Program-made: the position numbers and the translations under genes
Notes under the pieces: model-generated
Databases searched by the model: none
Told to the model about the DNA's origin: nothing
What the model saw: the letters and a program-made list of their open reading frames with translations, nothing else
Assembly: GCA_963740555.1 (NCBI GenBank)
Contig: CAVUES010000001.1
Span: 1-55,955 of the forward strand
Source: Mayfieldus sp963740555
GTDB lineage: Bacteria > Actinomycetota > Thermoleophilia > Solirubrobacterales > 70-9
Length of the DNA stretch: 55,955 nucleotides
Direction of reading: 5' to 3'
In this document: piece after piece, positions 18,333 through 26,309 of the stretch
Numbering within the stretch: the stretch's first letter is position 1
Layout: every line of letters starts with the position of its first letter

Positions 18333-18402
18333 GTTCCTTGTTCCTTGTTACTCGTTCCTTGGTTGCATTCTCGCGAGGAACAAGGAACTAGGAACTAGGA
18401 AC
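18333..18402. repeat. Heptamer-repeat hairpin 1 (spacer between helicase and SLOG genes)
   Basis: Left arm 18333-18361 is four units of GTTCCTN (one degenerate, GTTACTC). Right arm 18374-18402 is four units of NAGGAAC. The arms can form an imperfect stem of about 28 bp around a 12-nt loop. On the minus strand the right arm supplies the final codons and TAG stop of the helicase gene, and the left arm ends at the GTG start of the SLOG gene. The same GAGGAAC heptamer recurs at 30844-30915 and 41899-41930. Confidence 0.8.
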
Positions 18403-20679
18403 TGATCCTTCCATCAGGTTCATCAATTCCAACGCCCCTTCTTTGTGCAGCGGCTCGTTCAGGTTTCCGCACTTCGGGCTCTGCACGCAGGAGGGGCAGC
18501 CGTCGGCGCAGGGACACTCGCCGATCAGCCGCGAGGCGTCTTCCAGCAGACGCTCGAACTCCTCGTAGCCGCGCTGCGCGATTCCCACCCCGCCCGGATG
18601 GCCGTCGTAGATGAAGATCGTCGGGCTGCCGGTCTGCAGGTGCACGTTGGTTGACAGCCCGCCGATGTCCCAGCGGTCGCACATCGCGATCAGCGGCAGC
18701 ACCGCGATCTGGCCGTGCTCGGTGGCGTGCAGTGCCCCGAGCAGGACCTCGGGGGGGATCTGGCCCGCGATCCCCTGCGGCAGCACATACCAAAGCGCCT
18801 GGGTGAGGAAGTTCTGCTCCGGCAGCTCCAGCGAGACGATGTCGATCGGCTCGTGGTCGGTGAGGCTGACCCGCTGGAAGGCGATCACCTGCTCGGTGAC
18901 CGAGACCTCGCCCAGCGAGAGCTCCACCCCGGCCGTCTCGCGGCTGTCGCGGACGCGCTCTATGTAGATCTCCGTCTCCTTCTTCGGCCGGGTGTAGAAG
19001 TCGCCGTCGAACGGGTTGACCACGGCCCGCCGGGCGTCGATGTCGAGCCGCTCGACCTCATAGGAGCGGCCGAGGTGCAGGTAGACGGCACCGGGGTGAA
19101 CGGTGGTGAACGCCCGCTCGGCCTCGACCATTCCCAAGAGCTCGCCGGAATCGCGCTCGATCACGGCGATGCTGTCGGCGGAGGCTGAGCGCAGCGGGAT
19201 CCGCGAGGCCGGGAAGCCGCTGCGCCGGGGCAGGAAGCGCTTTCCGCTCGCCCGCAGCTCGCCGGCGGACACCAGCCGCTCCGCCCTTTCTCGCCAGCCA
19301 TCGCCGAAGACGTCGTCGTCGGCATCGGTGAGCGGCAGCTCGTAAGCGGCGGCGATCAGGTGCTGGGCCGAGATCTGCTCCGACGCGTGATCGAGGATCG
19401 CCGCTTCGACCGGCCGCTCGAGGAACTCGGCCGGGTGGCGGCTGAAGAACTGGTCCAGCGCGTCCTGGCCGGCGACGTAGACGGCGAGGCCGCGGCTGCG
19501 CCTCCCGGCCCTGCCCCACATCTGGCGCAGGCTCGCCACGGTTCCCGGGAAGGTGACGCAGATCGCCGCGTCGAGCTCGCCGACGTCGATTCCCAGCTCC
19601 AGCGCGTCCGTGGCGACCACGGCGAGCAGCTCGCCCGCCGCCAGGTCGGCCTCGATCCGGCGCCGCTGCTGTGGCGTGTAGCCGGCCCGGTAGGGAGCGA
19701 TCCGCTCCGCCAGCTCGCCCTTGCCGTCGGCGGCGAGCCGATCGCGGGTGAAGCGCTGGATCAGCTCGATCCCGCGGCGGCTGCGCAGGAAGCAGATCGT
19801 CCGCACGCCGTGCGAGACCAGGTCGGCGAGCAGGTCGGCGGCCTCAGAGAGCGCCGAGCGGCGTGTCCCCGCCGCCTCGTCGATCAGCGGCGGGTTCCAG
19901 ATCGCGATCTCGCGCCCCGCCCACGGCGCCCCGTCGTCGTCGATGAGCCGGAACTCGCAGCCGGTGAGCCGCTCGGCCAGCTCGACGGGGTTGGCGATCG
20001 TCGCCGAGGCCATCAGAAAGCGCGGCTCCGACCCGTATGCGCGCGCGGCGCGGCGCAGCCGGCGCAGCACGTTGGCGACGTGGGAGCCGAACACCCCCCG
20101 GTAGGTGTGGGCTTCGTCGACCACCACCCAGCCGAGGTTGGCGAGAAAGTCGCCCCACTGCTTGTGGTGCGGCAGCAGGCCGACGTGAAGCATGTCGGGA
20201 TTGGTCAGCACCAGGTTCGAACGGCGGCGTATCGCCGGGCGCTCCTCGCGGGGAGTGTCGCCGTCGTAGATCGCCTCCCGAAGGCCGGGGGGACGCAGAT
20301 CGGAGAGCTTTCGCGCCTGGTCCTGGGCCAGCGCCTTGGTCGGGTACAGGTAGAGGGCGCGACGCTTGGCATCGCGGGCGATGCCGTCGAGCACCGGCAG
20401 GTTGAAGGCCAGCGACTTGCCCGAGGCGGTGCCGCTGGTGATCACCAGGTGCGAGTCGACGGCCGCCTCCGCGGCCTGGCGCTGGTGCGAGTAGAGGCGC
20501 TCTATGCCGGCGGCGGCCAATGCCTCGGCGAGACCGGGGTCGAGCCACGCGGGTAAAGCGGCGTGCCGGGCGCGATGCTCGACCTCCGAGCTCTCGGCGA
20601 CCAGGCGGCCGTCGCGACGGCCCGGGTCGAGGGCGATCGCCCAGGGCGTGTCGAGGAGGCTCTTAGCCGGCGTGGCCAC
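18388..20679 (-). CDS. DEAH-box helicase with C-terminal four-Cys DUF1998-type domain (MrfA/YprA-like)
   Basis: 763 residues. Walker A GTASGKS lies at about 83-89, DEAH in WVVVDEAHTYRG at about 190, motif III MASATI, and motif VI RQMWGRAGRRSRG. The C-terminal domain ends with a four-cysteine cluster CPCADGCPSCVQSPKCGN near residue 722, which in this family (B. subtilis MrfA, yeast Hrq1) binds zinc. MrfA is a 3'-5' helicase that works in RecA-independent repair of mitomycin-type crosslinks. The start overlaps the end of folP by 17 bp. No MrfB-like exonuclease gene is adjacent. Confidence 0.88.
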   Translation of the reverse strand: MATPAKSLLDTPWAIALDPGRRDGRLVAESSEVEHRARHAALPAWLDPGLAEALAAAGIERLYSHQRQAAEAAVDSHLVITSGTASGKSLAFNLPVLDGIARDAKRRALYLYPTKALAQDQARKLSDLRPPGLREAIYDGDTPREERPAIRRRSNLVLTNPDMLHVGLLPHHKQWGDFLANLGWVVVDEAHTYRGVFGSHVANVLRRLRRAARAYGSEPRFLMASATIANPVELAERLTGCEFRLIDDDGAPWAGREIAIWNPPLIDEAAGTRRSALSEAADLLADLVSHGVRTICFLRSRRGIELIQRFTRDRLAADGKGELAERIAPYRAGYTPQQRRRIEADLAAGELLAVVATDALELGIDVGELDAAICVTFPGTVASLRQMWGRAGRRSRGLAVYVAGQDALDQFFSRHPAEFLERPVEAAILDHASEQISAQHLIAAAYELPLTDADDDVFGDGWRERAERLVSAGELRASGKRFLPRRSGFPASRIPLRSASADSIAVIERDSGELLGMVEAERAFTTVHPGAVYLHLGRSYEVERLDIDARRAVVNPFDGDFYTRPKKETEIYIERVRDSRETAGVELSLGEVSVTEQVIAFQRVSLTDHEPIDIVSLELPEQNFLTQALWYVLPQGIAGQIPPEVLLGALHATEHGQIAVLPLIAMCDRWDIGGLSTNVHLQTGSPTIFIYDGHPGGVGIAQRGYEEFERLLEDASRLIGECPCADGCPSCVQSPKCGNLNEPLHKEGALELMNLMEGSVPSS

Positions 20680-21559
20680 TCCCGGCCCGGTCGACTCGGC
20701 CCGCTATCCGCACCGCCTGTAGAGCGCTTTCGTCGTGCAGGCGCAGGATCTCGGCGCCGTTGACGACCGCCAGCGCCGCCGCCGCCGCGGTCGCCCACTC
20801 GCGCTCGGAAGCCGGCGCGCGCCGCTCCCAGGAGCCCGCCAGAACGGCCCCGAGGAAGTCCTTGCGCGAAAGCGACACGTAGAGGGGCCGCTCGGCCACG
20901 CGAAGCTCGTCGAGCTGGGCGAGGACGCGCAGGTCGTCCTCGACGCCGAGGTCGAAGTCGAGGCCGGGGTCGAGCGCGATCTGCTCCGTGGAGACCCCGC
21001 GAGCGACCGCCGCTTCCAGGCGCTCGGCGAACCAAGCCTTCAGGTGCTCGACCACGTTCTCGAATTCTGGGATCGGTCGCTGGGCCCGCGGTGCGCCCTC
21101 GATGTGCATCAGGACCAGCCCGCAGCCAGTGCTGGCGGCGAGGTCGAACAGGGCCTCCGATCCGCCGCCGATGTCGTTGATCGCCACCGCGCCGGCTTCC
21201 AGCGCCCGTCGCGCCACCTCGGGAGAGAAGGTGTCGGCGGAGACGGGAACTCCGGCGTCGGCGAGCCCCTCGATCGCCGGGATCAGAGCCGATGCCTCAT
21301 CGTCTGCCGGCACCGGCGGCCCGCTGCGGGCCGCCACGGCGCCGACGTCGAGCATGTCGAACCCCTGCTCGACGAGCCGGCCACCATCCTCGATCGCCTG
21401 CCCTGGGGTCCCGCTGCGAGCCCCTTCGAACATCGAGTCGCGGGTCACGTTGACGATCCCGACAGCCAGCGGCTCCGTGCGCTCAATTGCCTGACTTCCG
21501 ATCTGCCAGCGCCACTTCCGCGGGTGGTGCGGGGGGTCCGGTTCCCGCTCCGCGCGCAC
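20663..21559 (-). CDS. folP: Dihydropteroate synthase
   Basis: TIM-barrel enzyme that joins pterin pyrophosphate and p-aminobenzoate in folate synthesis. Motifs in order: VGIVNVTRDSMFEG (usual form GILNVTPDSF), VSADTFSPEVARRALEAGA with INDIGGG, LVLMHIEG, DPGLDFDLGVEDDL, and LSRKDFLG. The second motif after GIVNVT lacks the usual Pro-Asp, so it is somewhat diverged and could be a DHPS paralogue. No in-frame ATG precedes the conserved core. GTG at 21559 is the best start, and it lies inside the folded 88-nt element at 21518-21605. The gene overlaps the helicase gene downstream. Confidence 0.83.
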   Translation of the reverse strand: MRAEREPDPPHHPRKWRWQIGSQAIERTEPLAVGIVNVTRDSMFEGARSGTPGQAIEDGGRLVEQGFDMLDVGAVAARSGPPVPADDEASALIPAIEGLADAGVPVSADTFSPEVARRALEAGAVAINDIGGGSEALFDLAASTGCGLVLMHIEGAPRAQRPIPEFENVVEHLKAWFAERLEAAVARGVSTEQIALDPGLDFDLGVEDDLRVLAQLDELRVAERPLYVSLSRKDFLGAVLAGSWERRAPASEREWATAAAAALAVVNGAEILRLHDESALQAVRIAGRVDRAGSGHAG

Positions 21560-21605
21560 AGTGGAGCACGGGCGGGAAGCGGACCCCCCGTGACAGGACC
21601 CGCGG
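21518..21605 (+). ncRNA. Candidate structured RNA element, copy 1 (5' of the HAD phosphatase gene)
   Basis: 88 nt that fold as three stacked stems. P1 is CCGCGGGT / ACCCGCGG. An asymmetric internal loop follows, GGTG on the 5' side and TGACAGG on the 3' side. P2 has 11 perfect pairs (21530-21540 with 21580-21590), then a G-G mismatch, P3 has 7 pairs (TTCCCGC / GCGGGAA), and the apical loop is 23 nt. The copy at 47682-47769 has the same length, loops and G-G mismatch but with compensating changes in P1, P2 and P3. It ends 45 nt before the HAD gene start. Its antisense overlaps the 5' end of folP. Confidence 0.75.
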
Positions 21606-21650
21606 CCAGTGACGTTGGAAGTCATCACCCGGCTACGGTAGCGACCCGCG

Positions 21651-22463
21651 ATGAGTCTCCGATGCGTCTACACAGATCTCGACGGCACGCTGTTGGGCAA
21701 GGGCGGAAGCCTGTTCCGCGACGCCGACGGGGAGTTCTCATCCATGCAGGCCAGGGGGCTCGAGGCCTGTCATCGCGCCGGGGTCGAGGTCGTGATCATG
21801 TCCGGCCGGCGCGAGGCGCAGGTGATGGAGGACGCCCGCTTGATCGGCCAGAGCGCCTACATCTACGAGGCTGGATGCGCGCTGGCGATCGACGGCGAGA
21901 CGATTCTGCTGACCGGTGACACGACGCTCGACGAGCGGGCCACGATCTTCGAGCAGATCGACGCACGGGGCATCCCGGAGCTGCTCTTCGGTCATTTTGA
22001 GGGACGGCTCGAGCACCATTCCCCCTGGCACACGGGACGCGTCTACTCACACCTGTTCCGCGGCGAGGTCAACGTCGAAGAGGCAAACCGCCTGCTCGAG
22101 CGGGAGGGCCACGTCGACCTGCGCCTGCTCGACAACGGGGCGATCAACACGACGATGCCGGGGCTGGAGACAGCCCACGCCTACCACCTGGTGCCGAAGC
22201 CGGTCAGCAAGGCGAACGCGGTGGCCGCCCATATCCGCGCCCGCCAGTACAAGCCGCAGGAGTGCATCGCAATCGGCGACTCGATCGAGGACCTCGAAGT
22301 CGCCGCTGAGGTCGGCCACTTCTTCGTCGTCGCCAACGGCCCGCTGCGCGACCCGGCCCTCGGCGAGGCGATCGGCGGCTACGACAACGTGACCGTCACC
22401 GAGGGAAGCATGGGCGACGGCTTCTACGAGGCGGTTGTTTCGACCCTGGCGCGACGCGAGTAG
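21651..22463 (+). CDS. HAD-IIB family phosphatase (mannosyl-3-phosphoglycerate phosphatase / Cof-like)
   Basis: 270 residues beginning MSLRCVYTDLDGTLLG, which holds motif I DxDGT with the nucleophile and acid Asp. Motif II is VVIMSGRREAQ. After a type IIB cap (FEQIDARGIPELLFGHFEGR onward), a Lys appears in VPKPVSKANAVAAH, and motif IV is AIGDSIEDLEVAAEVG. The family removes phosphate from sugar phosphates, including mannosyl- and glucosyl-3-phosphoglycerate in compatible-solute synthesis. The substrate cannot be fixed from sequence alone. The gene is preceded by the folded 88-nt element and is convergent with the HD-GYP gene. Confidence 0.85.
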   Translation: MSLRCVYTDLDGTLLGKGGSLFRDADGEFSSMQARGLEACHRAGVEVVIMSGRREAQVMEDARLIGQSAYIYEAGCALAIDGETILLTGDTTLDERATIFEQIDARGIPELLFGHFEGRLEHHSPWHTGRVYSHLFRGEVNVEEANRLLEREGHVDLRLLDNGAINTTMPGLETAHAYHLVPKPVSKANAVAAHIRARQYKPQECIAIGDSIEDLEVAAEVGHFFVVANGPLRDPALGEAIGGYDNVTVTEGSMGDGFYEAVVSTLARRE

Positions 22464-22488
22464 CGGATTCGAATTGAAGCTGGCGCGA

Positions 22489-24099
22489 CTACGACTGGCC
22501 ACCGGCGTTGCCGTTGCCGCCCGCGTTGCCTGCGCGGGCGCTCGCGTTGCCGCCGCCGTTGCCTCCCGCGTTGCCGTTTCCGCTCGCCGGTGGCGGGGCC
22601 GAGCTCTGATCCGGCGCGGGGGGCGGGCTCTTGGGGGGCTTCGGGGGCGCCGAGCTCTGCCCGCCGCCTGCTCCCTGTCCGGACTTGCCATGGCTCGAGC
22701 CGCCGCCTGAGCCAGCGTTGCTCGAATTGCCTTTCGTCGTGGAACCCGCACTGAAGGTGCTCTTCGACGAGCCGCCGTTGGACTTCGCCTTGCCGCTGCC
22801 GCTCGATCCGGAGTGACCCTTCGCCTTCCCCTTGTTAGAGCTGCCATCGCTTGCCGCGGCAACTGAGCTCTGCTGGTCGTGGCGGCGACCCTGGCTCGCG
22901 CCGCGGCCCTTGCCCTGGCCCCTGCCGTTTCCAAGTCCCTGACCGTGGTCGCGGACCCCGGGACGATCCTGGCTCGATGCCGGACCAGCGTCGCTCGGTG
23001 TCTGGTCGCCGGTGGCGGTTCCCGCAGCGCTCGGGAGGAGGGCTGTGGGGCCGGAAACGAGCCCGACTCCGGGCAGCCCGGCTCCAGGAGATAGAAGCGT
23101 CAGCGGCCCACTAGAGCCCACCGCTCCGAAGACGCTGCCAGGGGAGGCAGCCGCCAAGCGCTTGCCAGCGTCGAGTGAAGTCGCGGATTGCCCGCCCGCA
23201 CCTGGACCGACCGCCGCCGCGTGCCCGGCACCCCGGACTCCCGCCGCCGGATGGGTGTGAGAGGTGGGCTCCCGCATCAGGCCGCTGCGAGCGAAAGCCG
23301 ATCCGGCCGTGCCCACGCTGACGATCAGAAGCAGGGCGAACAGGCGCCGCGCACGGACTGCCCGCGGGCGGTCGCCATTCGACAATGCACGCAGATCGCC
23401 GGACAGCGCCACCAGCGCCTCGACGACCGCCGGGTCGAACTGGGTGCCGGCATTGGCTTCGATCTCGGCGAGCGTCTCCGCCGCCGAGCGACCCTTCCGG
23501 TAGGGACGATCGGAACGGATCGCGTGGAAGGCGTCTGCGCAGAAGACGATCCGGCTGCCGAGCGGGATCTCATCGCCCGCGAGACCGTCCGGATAGCCCT
23601 TCCCGTCCCAGCGCTCGTGTGAGTGGCGGACCAGGCGGGCGGCGCCGCGCAGCTCCGGCACCGCCAGCAGAATCTGCTCGCCGACGATCGTGTGCCGGTG
23701 AATCGCGGTCCACTCCAGCGGGTTCAGAGAGCCCGGCTTCTTGAGAATCTTTGCCGGAACACCAAGCTTGCCGATGTCGTGCAGGCGCGCGGCGGTGATC
23801 ACGTCACCGAGCCGCTGGCCGGAGAGGCCGAGCTGACGGGCAACGCCCTCGCTGATGACGTCGACGTCTTCGGAATGGGCCGCGGTGTCGGCGCTGTTCG
23901 CGACCAGCGCCGCGGTTGCGATGTCGACAGCGGCGCGGCGAGCCGCCTCTCGCGCCTCCTCCCCGTCTGAATTGCGCATGCCAGAGGCCGCATCGGCGAT
24001 CGCATCGCCAACGCGGGTGATCAGGACGCTCTCATCGAATTCGCCCAGAGCCTCACCGTTCGTCGGCGGCGCGCCAGGTTTCAGCTTGATTTGCGGCAC
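22489..24099 (-). CDS. HD-GYP domain phosphodiesterase with membrane anchor and Gly/Ser/Asn-rich exported tail
   Basis: 536 residues. The HD-GYP domain spans about 60-240: LHDIGKLGVPAKILKKPGSL, then IHRHTIVGEQ, HSHERWDGKGYPDGLAGDEI and ADAFHAIRSDRPYR. The canonical HD and GYP residues are kept, so c-di-GMP hydrolysis is plausible. One hydrophobic segment (RLFALLLIVSVGTAGSAFA, about 258-276) follows, then some 260 residues of low complexity rich in Ser, Gly and Asn with Lys/Gln patches, ending in GGNGNAGGQS. A cytoplasmic enzyme tethered to an outside wall-associated tail is the simplest topology (inference). Confidence 0.83.
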   Translation of the reverse strand: MPQIKLKPGAPPTNGEALGEFDESVLITRVGDAIADAASGMRNSDGEEAREAARRAAVDIATAALVANSADTAAHSEDVDVISEGVARQLGLSGQRLGDVITAARLHDIGKLGVPAKILKKPGSLNPLEWTAIHRHTIVGEQILLAVPELRGAARLVRHSHERWDGKGYPDGLAGDEIPLGSRIVFCADAFHAIRSDRPYRKGRSAAETLAEIEANAGTQFDPAVVEALVALSGDLRALSNGDRPRAVRARRLFALLLIVSVGTAGSAFARSGLMREPTSHTHPAAGVRGAGHAAAVGPGAGGQSATSLDAGKRLAAASPGSVFGAVGSSGPLTLLSPGAGLPGVGLVSGPTALLPSAAGTATGDQTPSDAGPASSQDRPGVRDHGQGLGNGRGQGKGRGASQGRRHDQQSSVAAASDGSSNKGKAKGHSGSSGSGKAKSNGGSSKSTFSAGSTTKGNSSNAGSGGGSSHGKSGQGAGGGQSSAPPKPPKSPPPAPDQSSAPPPASGNGNAGGNGGGNASARAGNAGGNGNAGGQS

Positions 24100-24231
24100 G
24101 AAAATTGCGTCGGCGCCGATCGTCTGCCCTCAATACCCGGAAATGGGAGTGCCTGTCGTGCAGGCGGCGCCGCAGGCGAGGTTGGACGCATATTCGGCAC
24201 TCGACCGCCAGCTCACGGCCGGCAACGGCGC

Positions 24232-25695
24232 TCAGTACTCGGCTTCGGCCATCTCTGGCGCAGCCATAGGCGCCTCGGCGGGCTTGGGCTGGCGAATCAG
24301 CGTCACGGCCAGCAGCGCCCCGAACAGGCAGATGGCAGCGCCGACCCCGAAGGCGAGCTGGTATCCGTCGGTCAGCGCCGTGAGGTTGGCGGTTCCGGAT
24401 GCCAGCTCCGAATTGGTGCGCGAGGTGGCAAGCGTGGTCAGCGCCGCGAGCCCGAGGGCCCCGCCGGTCAGCCGCGAGGTGTTGATCAAGCCGGACGCGA
24501 GGCCGCTTTGAGCGGCGGGCACGCCTTGGACCGCGACGATCGTTCCCGGAACCAGCGACATGCCCATGCCAACCGCCGAGAGGACCCCGCCGGGAAGCAC
24601 CTGACCGAGGTAGGTGCCGTGCGGGCGAACCCCGGTCAGCAGCGCAAGGCCGGCCGCCGCGGTGAGCATGCCCACTGTCAACACGGCACGCGCTCCGAAT
24701 CGCGCTACCAGGCGCGGGGCCGTGGTGGCGGTAGCGGCCACGCCCAGGGTCATGGGCAGAAACGCAACGCCCGTCTGCAATGCATCGTGGTGCAGCGCCT
24801 CGTGAAGGTAGAGGGCGAGAAAGAACCACATCGCGAAGACCGCGGCGTAGAGCAGCAGGACGATCAGGTTGGCGTATCGCAGAAGCGGCAGGCGAAAGAT
24901 CCCCAGCGGCATCAGTGGTGCGCGAGCGAGCTTTCCTTCGACGAGGCCGAACATGCCCAGCAGCGCAACCCCGGCGGCGAGGGGGGCGAGCACGCCCGGC
25001 GAACCCCAGCCGAGAACGTCGGAGCGGACGATGCCGAAGGTCAGAGCCACCATGCCGAGGGTGACAAGGAGCGCACCAGAGACGTCGAAGTGGCGGGTTT
25101 CGGCCGCGGTCGCGCCCTCGGGAATCAGCCCGCGCCCGAACGCGATCACCGCGGCTCCGATCGGCACGTTGACGAGGAAGATCGCCTGCCATCCAAGGCT
25201 CTGGGTCAGCACACCTCCCAGCAACACGCCCGAGGTCCCCCCGAGGCCGGCCATCGCGCCCCAGATCCCGAGCGCTCGGTTGCGCTCGGCCCCCTGGGCG
25301 AAGGAGGTGGTGAGAATCGCCAGGCTGGCCGCCGAGACGATCGCGCCCCCGACGCCCTGGATCGCGCGTGCACCTACGAGCACCGCGGAAGATCCAGCTA
25401 GGGCGCATCCGAGCGACGCGATCGCGAACATCGCCGTTCCGGCCAGGAATACCCGCCGGCGGCCGAGAAGGTCGGAGGCGCGCCCGCCGAGCAGCAGAAA
25501 GCCGGCGAAGGTCAGCGTGTAGGCGTTGACCACCCACTGCAGGCCATCGGTGGAGAAGCCCAGTCCGTCGCGGATCGTGGGCAGCGCGACGTTGACGATC
25601 GAGACGTCGAGGATGACCATGAACTGCGCCAGGCAGATCATCAGCAGCAGCGCGTTGCCGCGTAGGAAGGTGCGAGATCCGCGAACCGGGTTCAT
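24232..25695 (-). CDS. MFS drug exporter, DHA2 (14-TM) family
   Basis: 487 residues. It has the DHA2 signature near TM1 (LAQFMVILDVSIVNVALPTI), motif A in GGRASDLLGRRRVF, and motif C-like GGTSGVLLGGVLTQSLGWQA with FLVNVPIG. Hydrophobic segments continue to the C-terminus VGAAICLFGALLAVTLIRQP. It exports drugs or other hydrophobic compounds by proton antiport. Its ATG at 25695 overlaps the stop of a 41-codon gene (ATGA), and an ArsR regulator is divergent upstream, which is a typical repressor-exporter arrangement. Confidence 0.9.
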   Translation of the reverse strand: MNPVRGSRTFLRGNALLLMICLAQFMVILDVSIVNVALPTIRDGLGFSTDGLQWVVNAYTLTFAGFLLLGGRASDLLGRRRVFLAGTAMFAIASLGCALAGSSAVLVGARAIQGVGGAIVSAASLAILTTSFAQGAERNRALGIWGAMAGLGGTSGVLLGGVLTQSLGWQAIFLVNVPIGAAVIAFGRGLIPEGATAAETRHFDVSGALLVTLGMVALTFGIVRSDVLGWGSPGVLAPLAAGVALLGMFGLVEGKLARAPLMPLGIFRLPLLRYANLIVLLLYAAVFAMWFFLALYLHEALHHDALQTGVAFLPMTLGVAATATTAPRLVARFGARAVLTVGMLTAAAGLALLTGVRPHGTYLGQVLPGGVLSAVGMGMSLVPGTIVAVQGVPAAQSGLASGLINTSRLTGGALGLAALTTLATSRTNSELASGTANLTALTDGYQLAFGVGAAICLFGALLAVTLIRQPKPAEAPMAAPEMAEAEY

Positions 25696-25817
25696 CGACG
25701 CGTGAGGTCCAGCAGATAGGCGGCGGTGACAACCGCGGCGAGTCCGCTTTCGCTGAGGCGGGCCGCCGGCTTGTTTCCCGTTTCGGTGCTTGGCGTTTCT
25801 GTAGTCGGATCGCTCAT
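25692..25817 (-). CDS. Small protein (41 residues) coupled to the MFS gene
   Basis: ATG at 25817 is preceded by AGAGGA, a good ribosome binding site, seven bases upstream. The product starts MSDPTTETPSTETGNKPAAR and ends LAAVVTAAYLLDLTRR. It has an acidic/Thr-rich N-terminus and a short apolar C-terminal segment. The TGA overlaps the MFS start (ATGA), so it is probably the first gene of the exporter operon, either a leader peptide controlling coupling or a small partner of the transporter. I know no family for it. Confidence 0.6.
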   Translation of the reverse strand: MSDPTTETPSTETGNKPAARLSESGLAAVVTAAYLLDLTRR

Positions 25818-25850
25818 TTCGTCCTCTGAGACAAACGGGCTAGGGGGCGG

Positions 25851-25896
25851 TTCCGTGATGTCCGCTCGGTACGTTCCGTGATGTCCGCTCGGTATC
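25851..25896. promoter_or_regulatory. Two tandem 23-bp repeats, likely operators of the ArsR/MFS divergon
   Basis: Two head-to-tail copies (25851-25873 and 25874-25896) share the first 21 bases, TTCCGTGATGTCCGCTCGGT plus A. They lie between the divergent 41-residue/MFS operon and the ArsR gene. Just downstream GTACG-N8-CGTAC forms a short inverted repeat. Two-turn spacing of identical sites fits dimeric regulator binding. Confidence 0.55.
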
Positions 25897-25935
25897 TTGT
25901 ACGCCGATCATCGTACCAAAGTTCGAAGATCGTCG

Positions 25936-25941
25936 TATAAT
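25936..25941 (+). promoter_or_regulatory. Consensus -10 box of the ArsR gene, probably leaderless
   Basis: A perfect TATAAT lies six bases before the ATG at 25948. A transcription start 6-8 bases downstream of the box would fall at the ATG itself, giving a leaderless mRNA. No clear -35 box is seen. Confidence 0.45.
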
Positions 25942-25947
25942 CGAAGC

Positions 25948-26253
25948 ATGACCCTCCACCACCCGGCACGCGATGAGCTCGAGCTCCCGGCGGTGCTCCA
26001 CGCGCTCAGCGATCCCCACCGCCTGGAGATAGTCCGCATGCTCGCCGTGGACCCCGAGCCGCGCGCCTGCGGGACATTCGGTCTCAAGGTAACGAAGTCC
26101 ACCCTCACGCACCACTTCCGGGTCCTGCGCGAGGCCGGTGTCATCGAGCAGCGCCGGCAAGGGACCACCAAGCTGACCTCCCTGCGACGCGACGACCTCG
26201 AGGAGCGCTTCCCCGGCCTGCTCGACGCGGTGTTGGACTCGGTTCCCGCCTAG
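25948..26253 (+). CDS. ArsR-family winged-helix transcriptional regulator
   Basis: 101 residues starting at ATG 25948. It reads ELPAVLHALSDPHRLEIVRM, the ArsR N-terminal helix, then STLTHHFRVLREAGVIEQRR as recognition helix and wing, and TTKLTSLRRDDLEERFPGLL. The usual metal-binding ELCVCDL motif is missing; ACGTFGLKV sits in its place with one Cys. The inducer may therefore be an organic compound exported by the divergent MFS protein. GTG/TTG starts upstream would cross the -10 box and operators, so ATG 25948 is preferred. A hairpin GCTCGG-GAAG-CCGAGC follows the stop at 26253-26268. Confidence 0.85.
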   Translation: MTLHHPARDELELPAVLHALSDPHRLEIVRMLAVDPEPRACGTFGLKVTKSTLTHHFRVLREAGVIEQRRQGTTKLTSLRRDDLEERFPGLLDAVLDSVPA

Positions 26254-26268
26254 CTCGGGAAGCCGAGC
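26253..26268. terminator. Short hairpin after the ArsR gene
   Basis: Inverted repeat GCTCGG / CCGAGC with a 4-nt loop begins at the last base of the ArsR stop codon. It has no following T-run, so termination strength is unknown. Confidence 0.35.
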
Positions 26269-26309
26269 GGCAACCTCTACTATCGGGCAAGGCCAAAGGA
26301 AGGACCAGT

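Noticed and set aside
21518..21605. Small SRP RNA or a standard riboswitch
   Set aside because: No GGAA tetraloop with the SRP helix 8 motif, and no signature of TPP, FMN, cobalamin, SAM or M-box elements seen.
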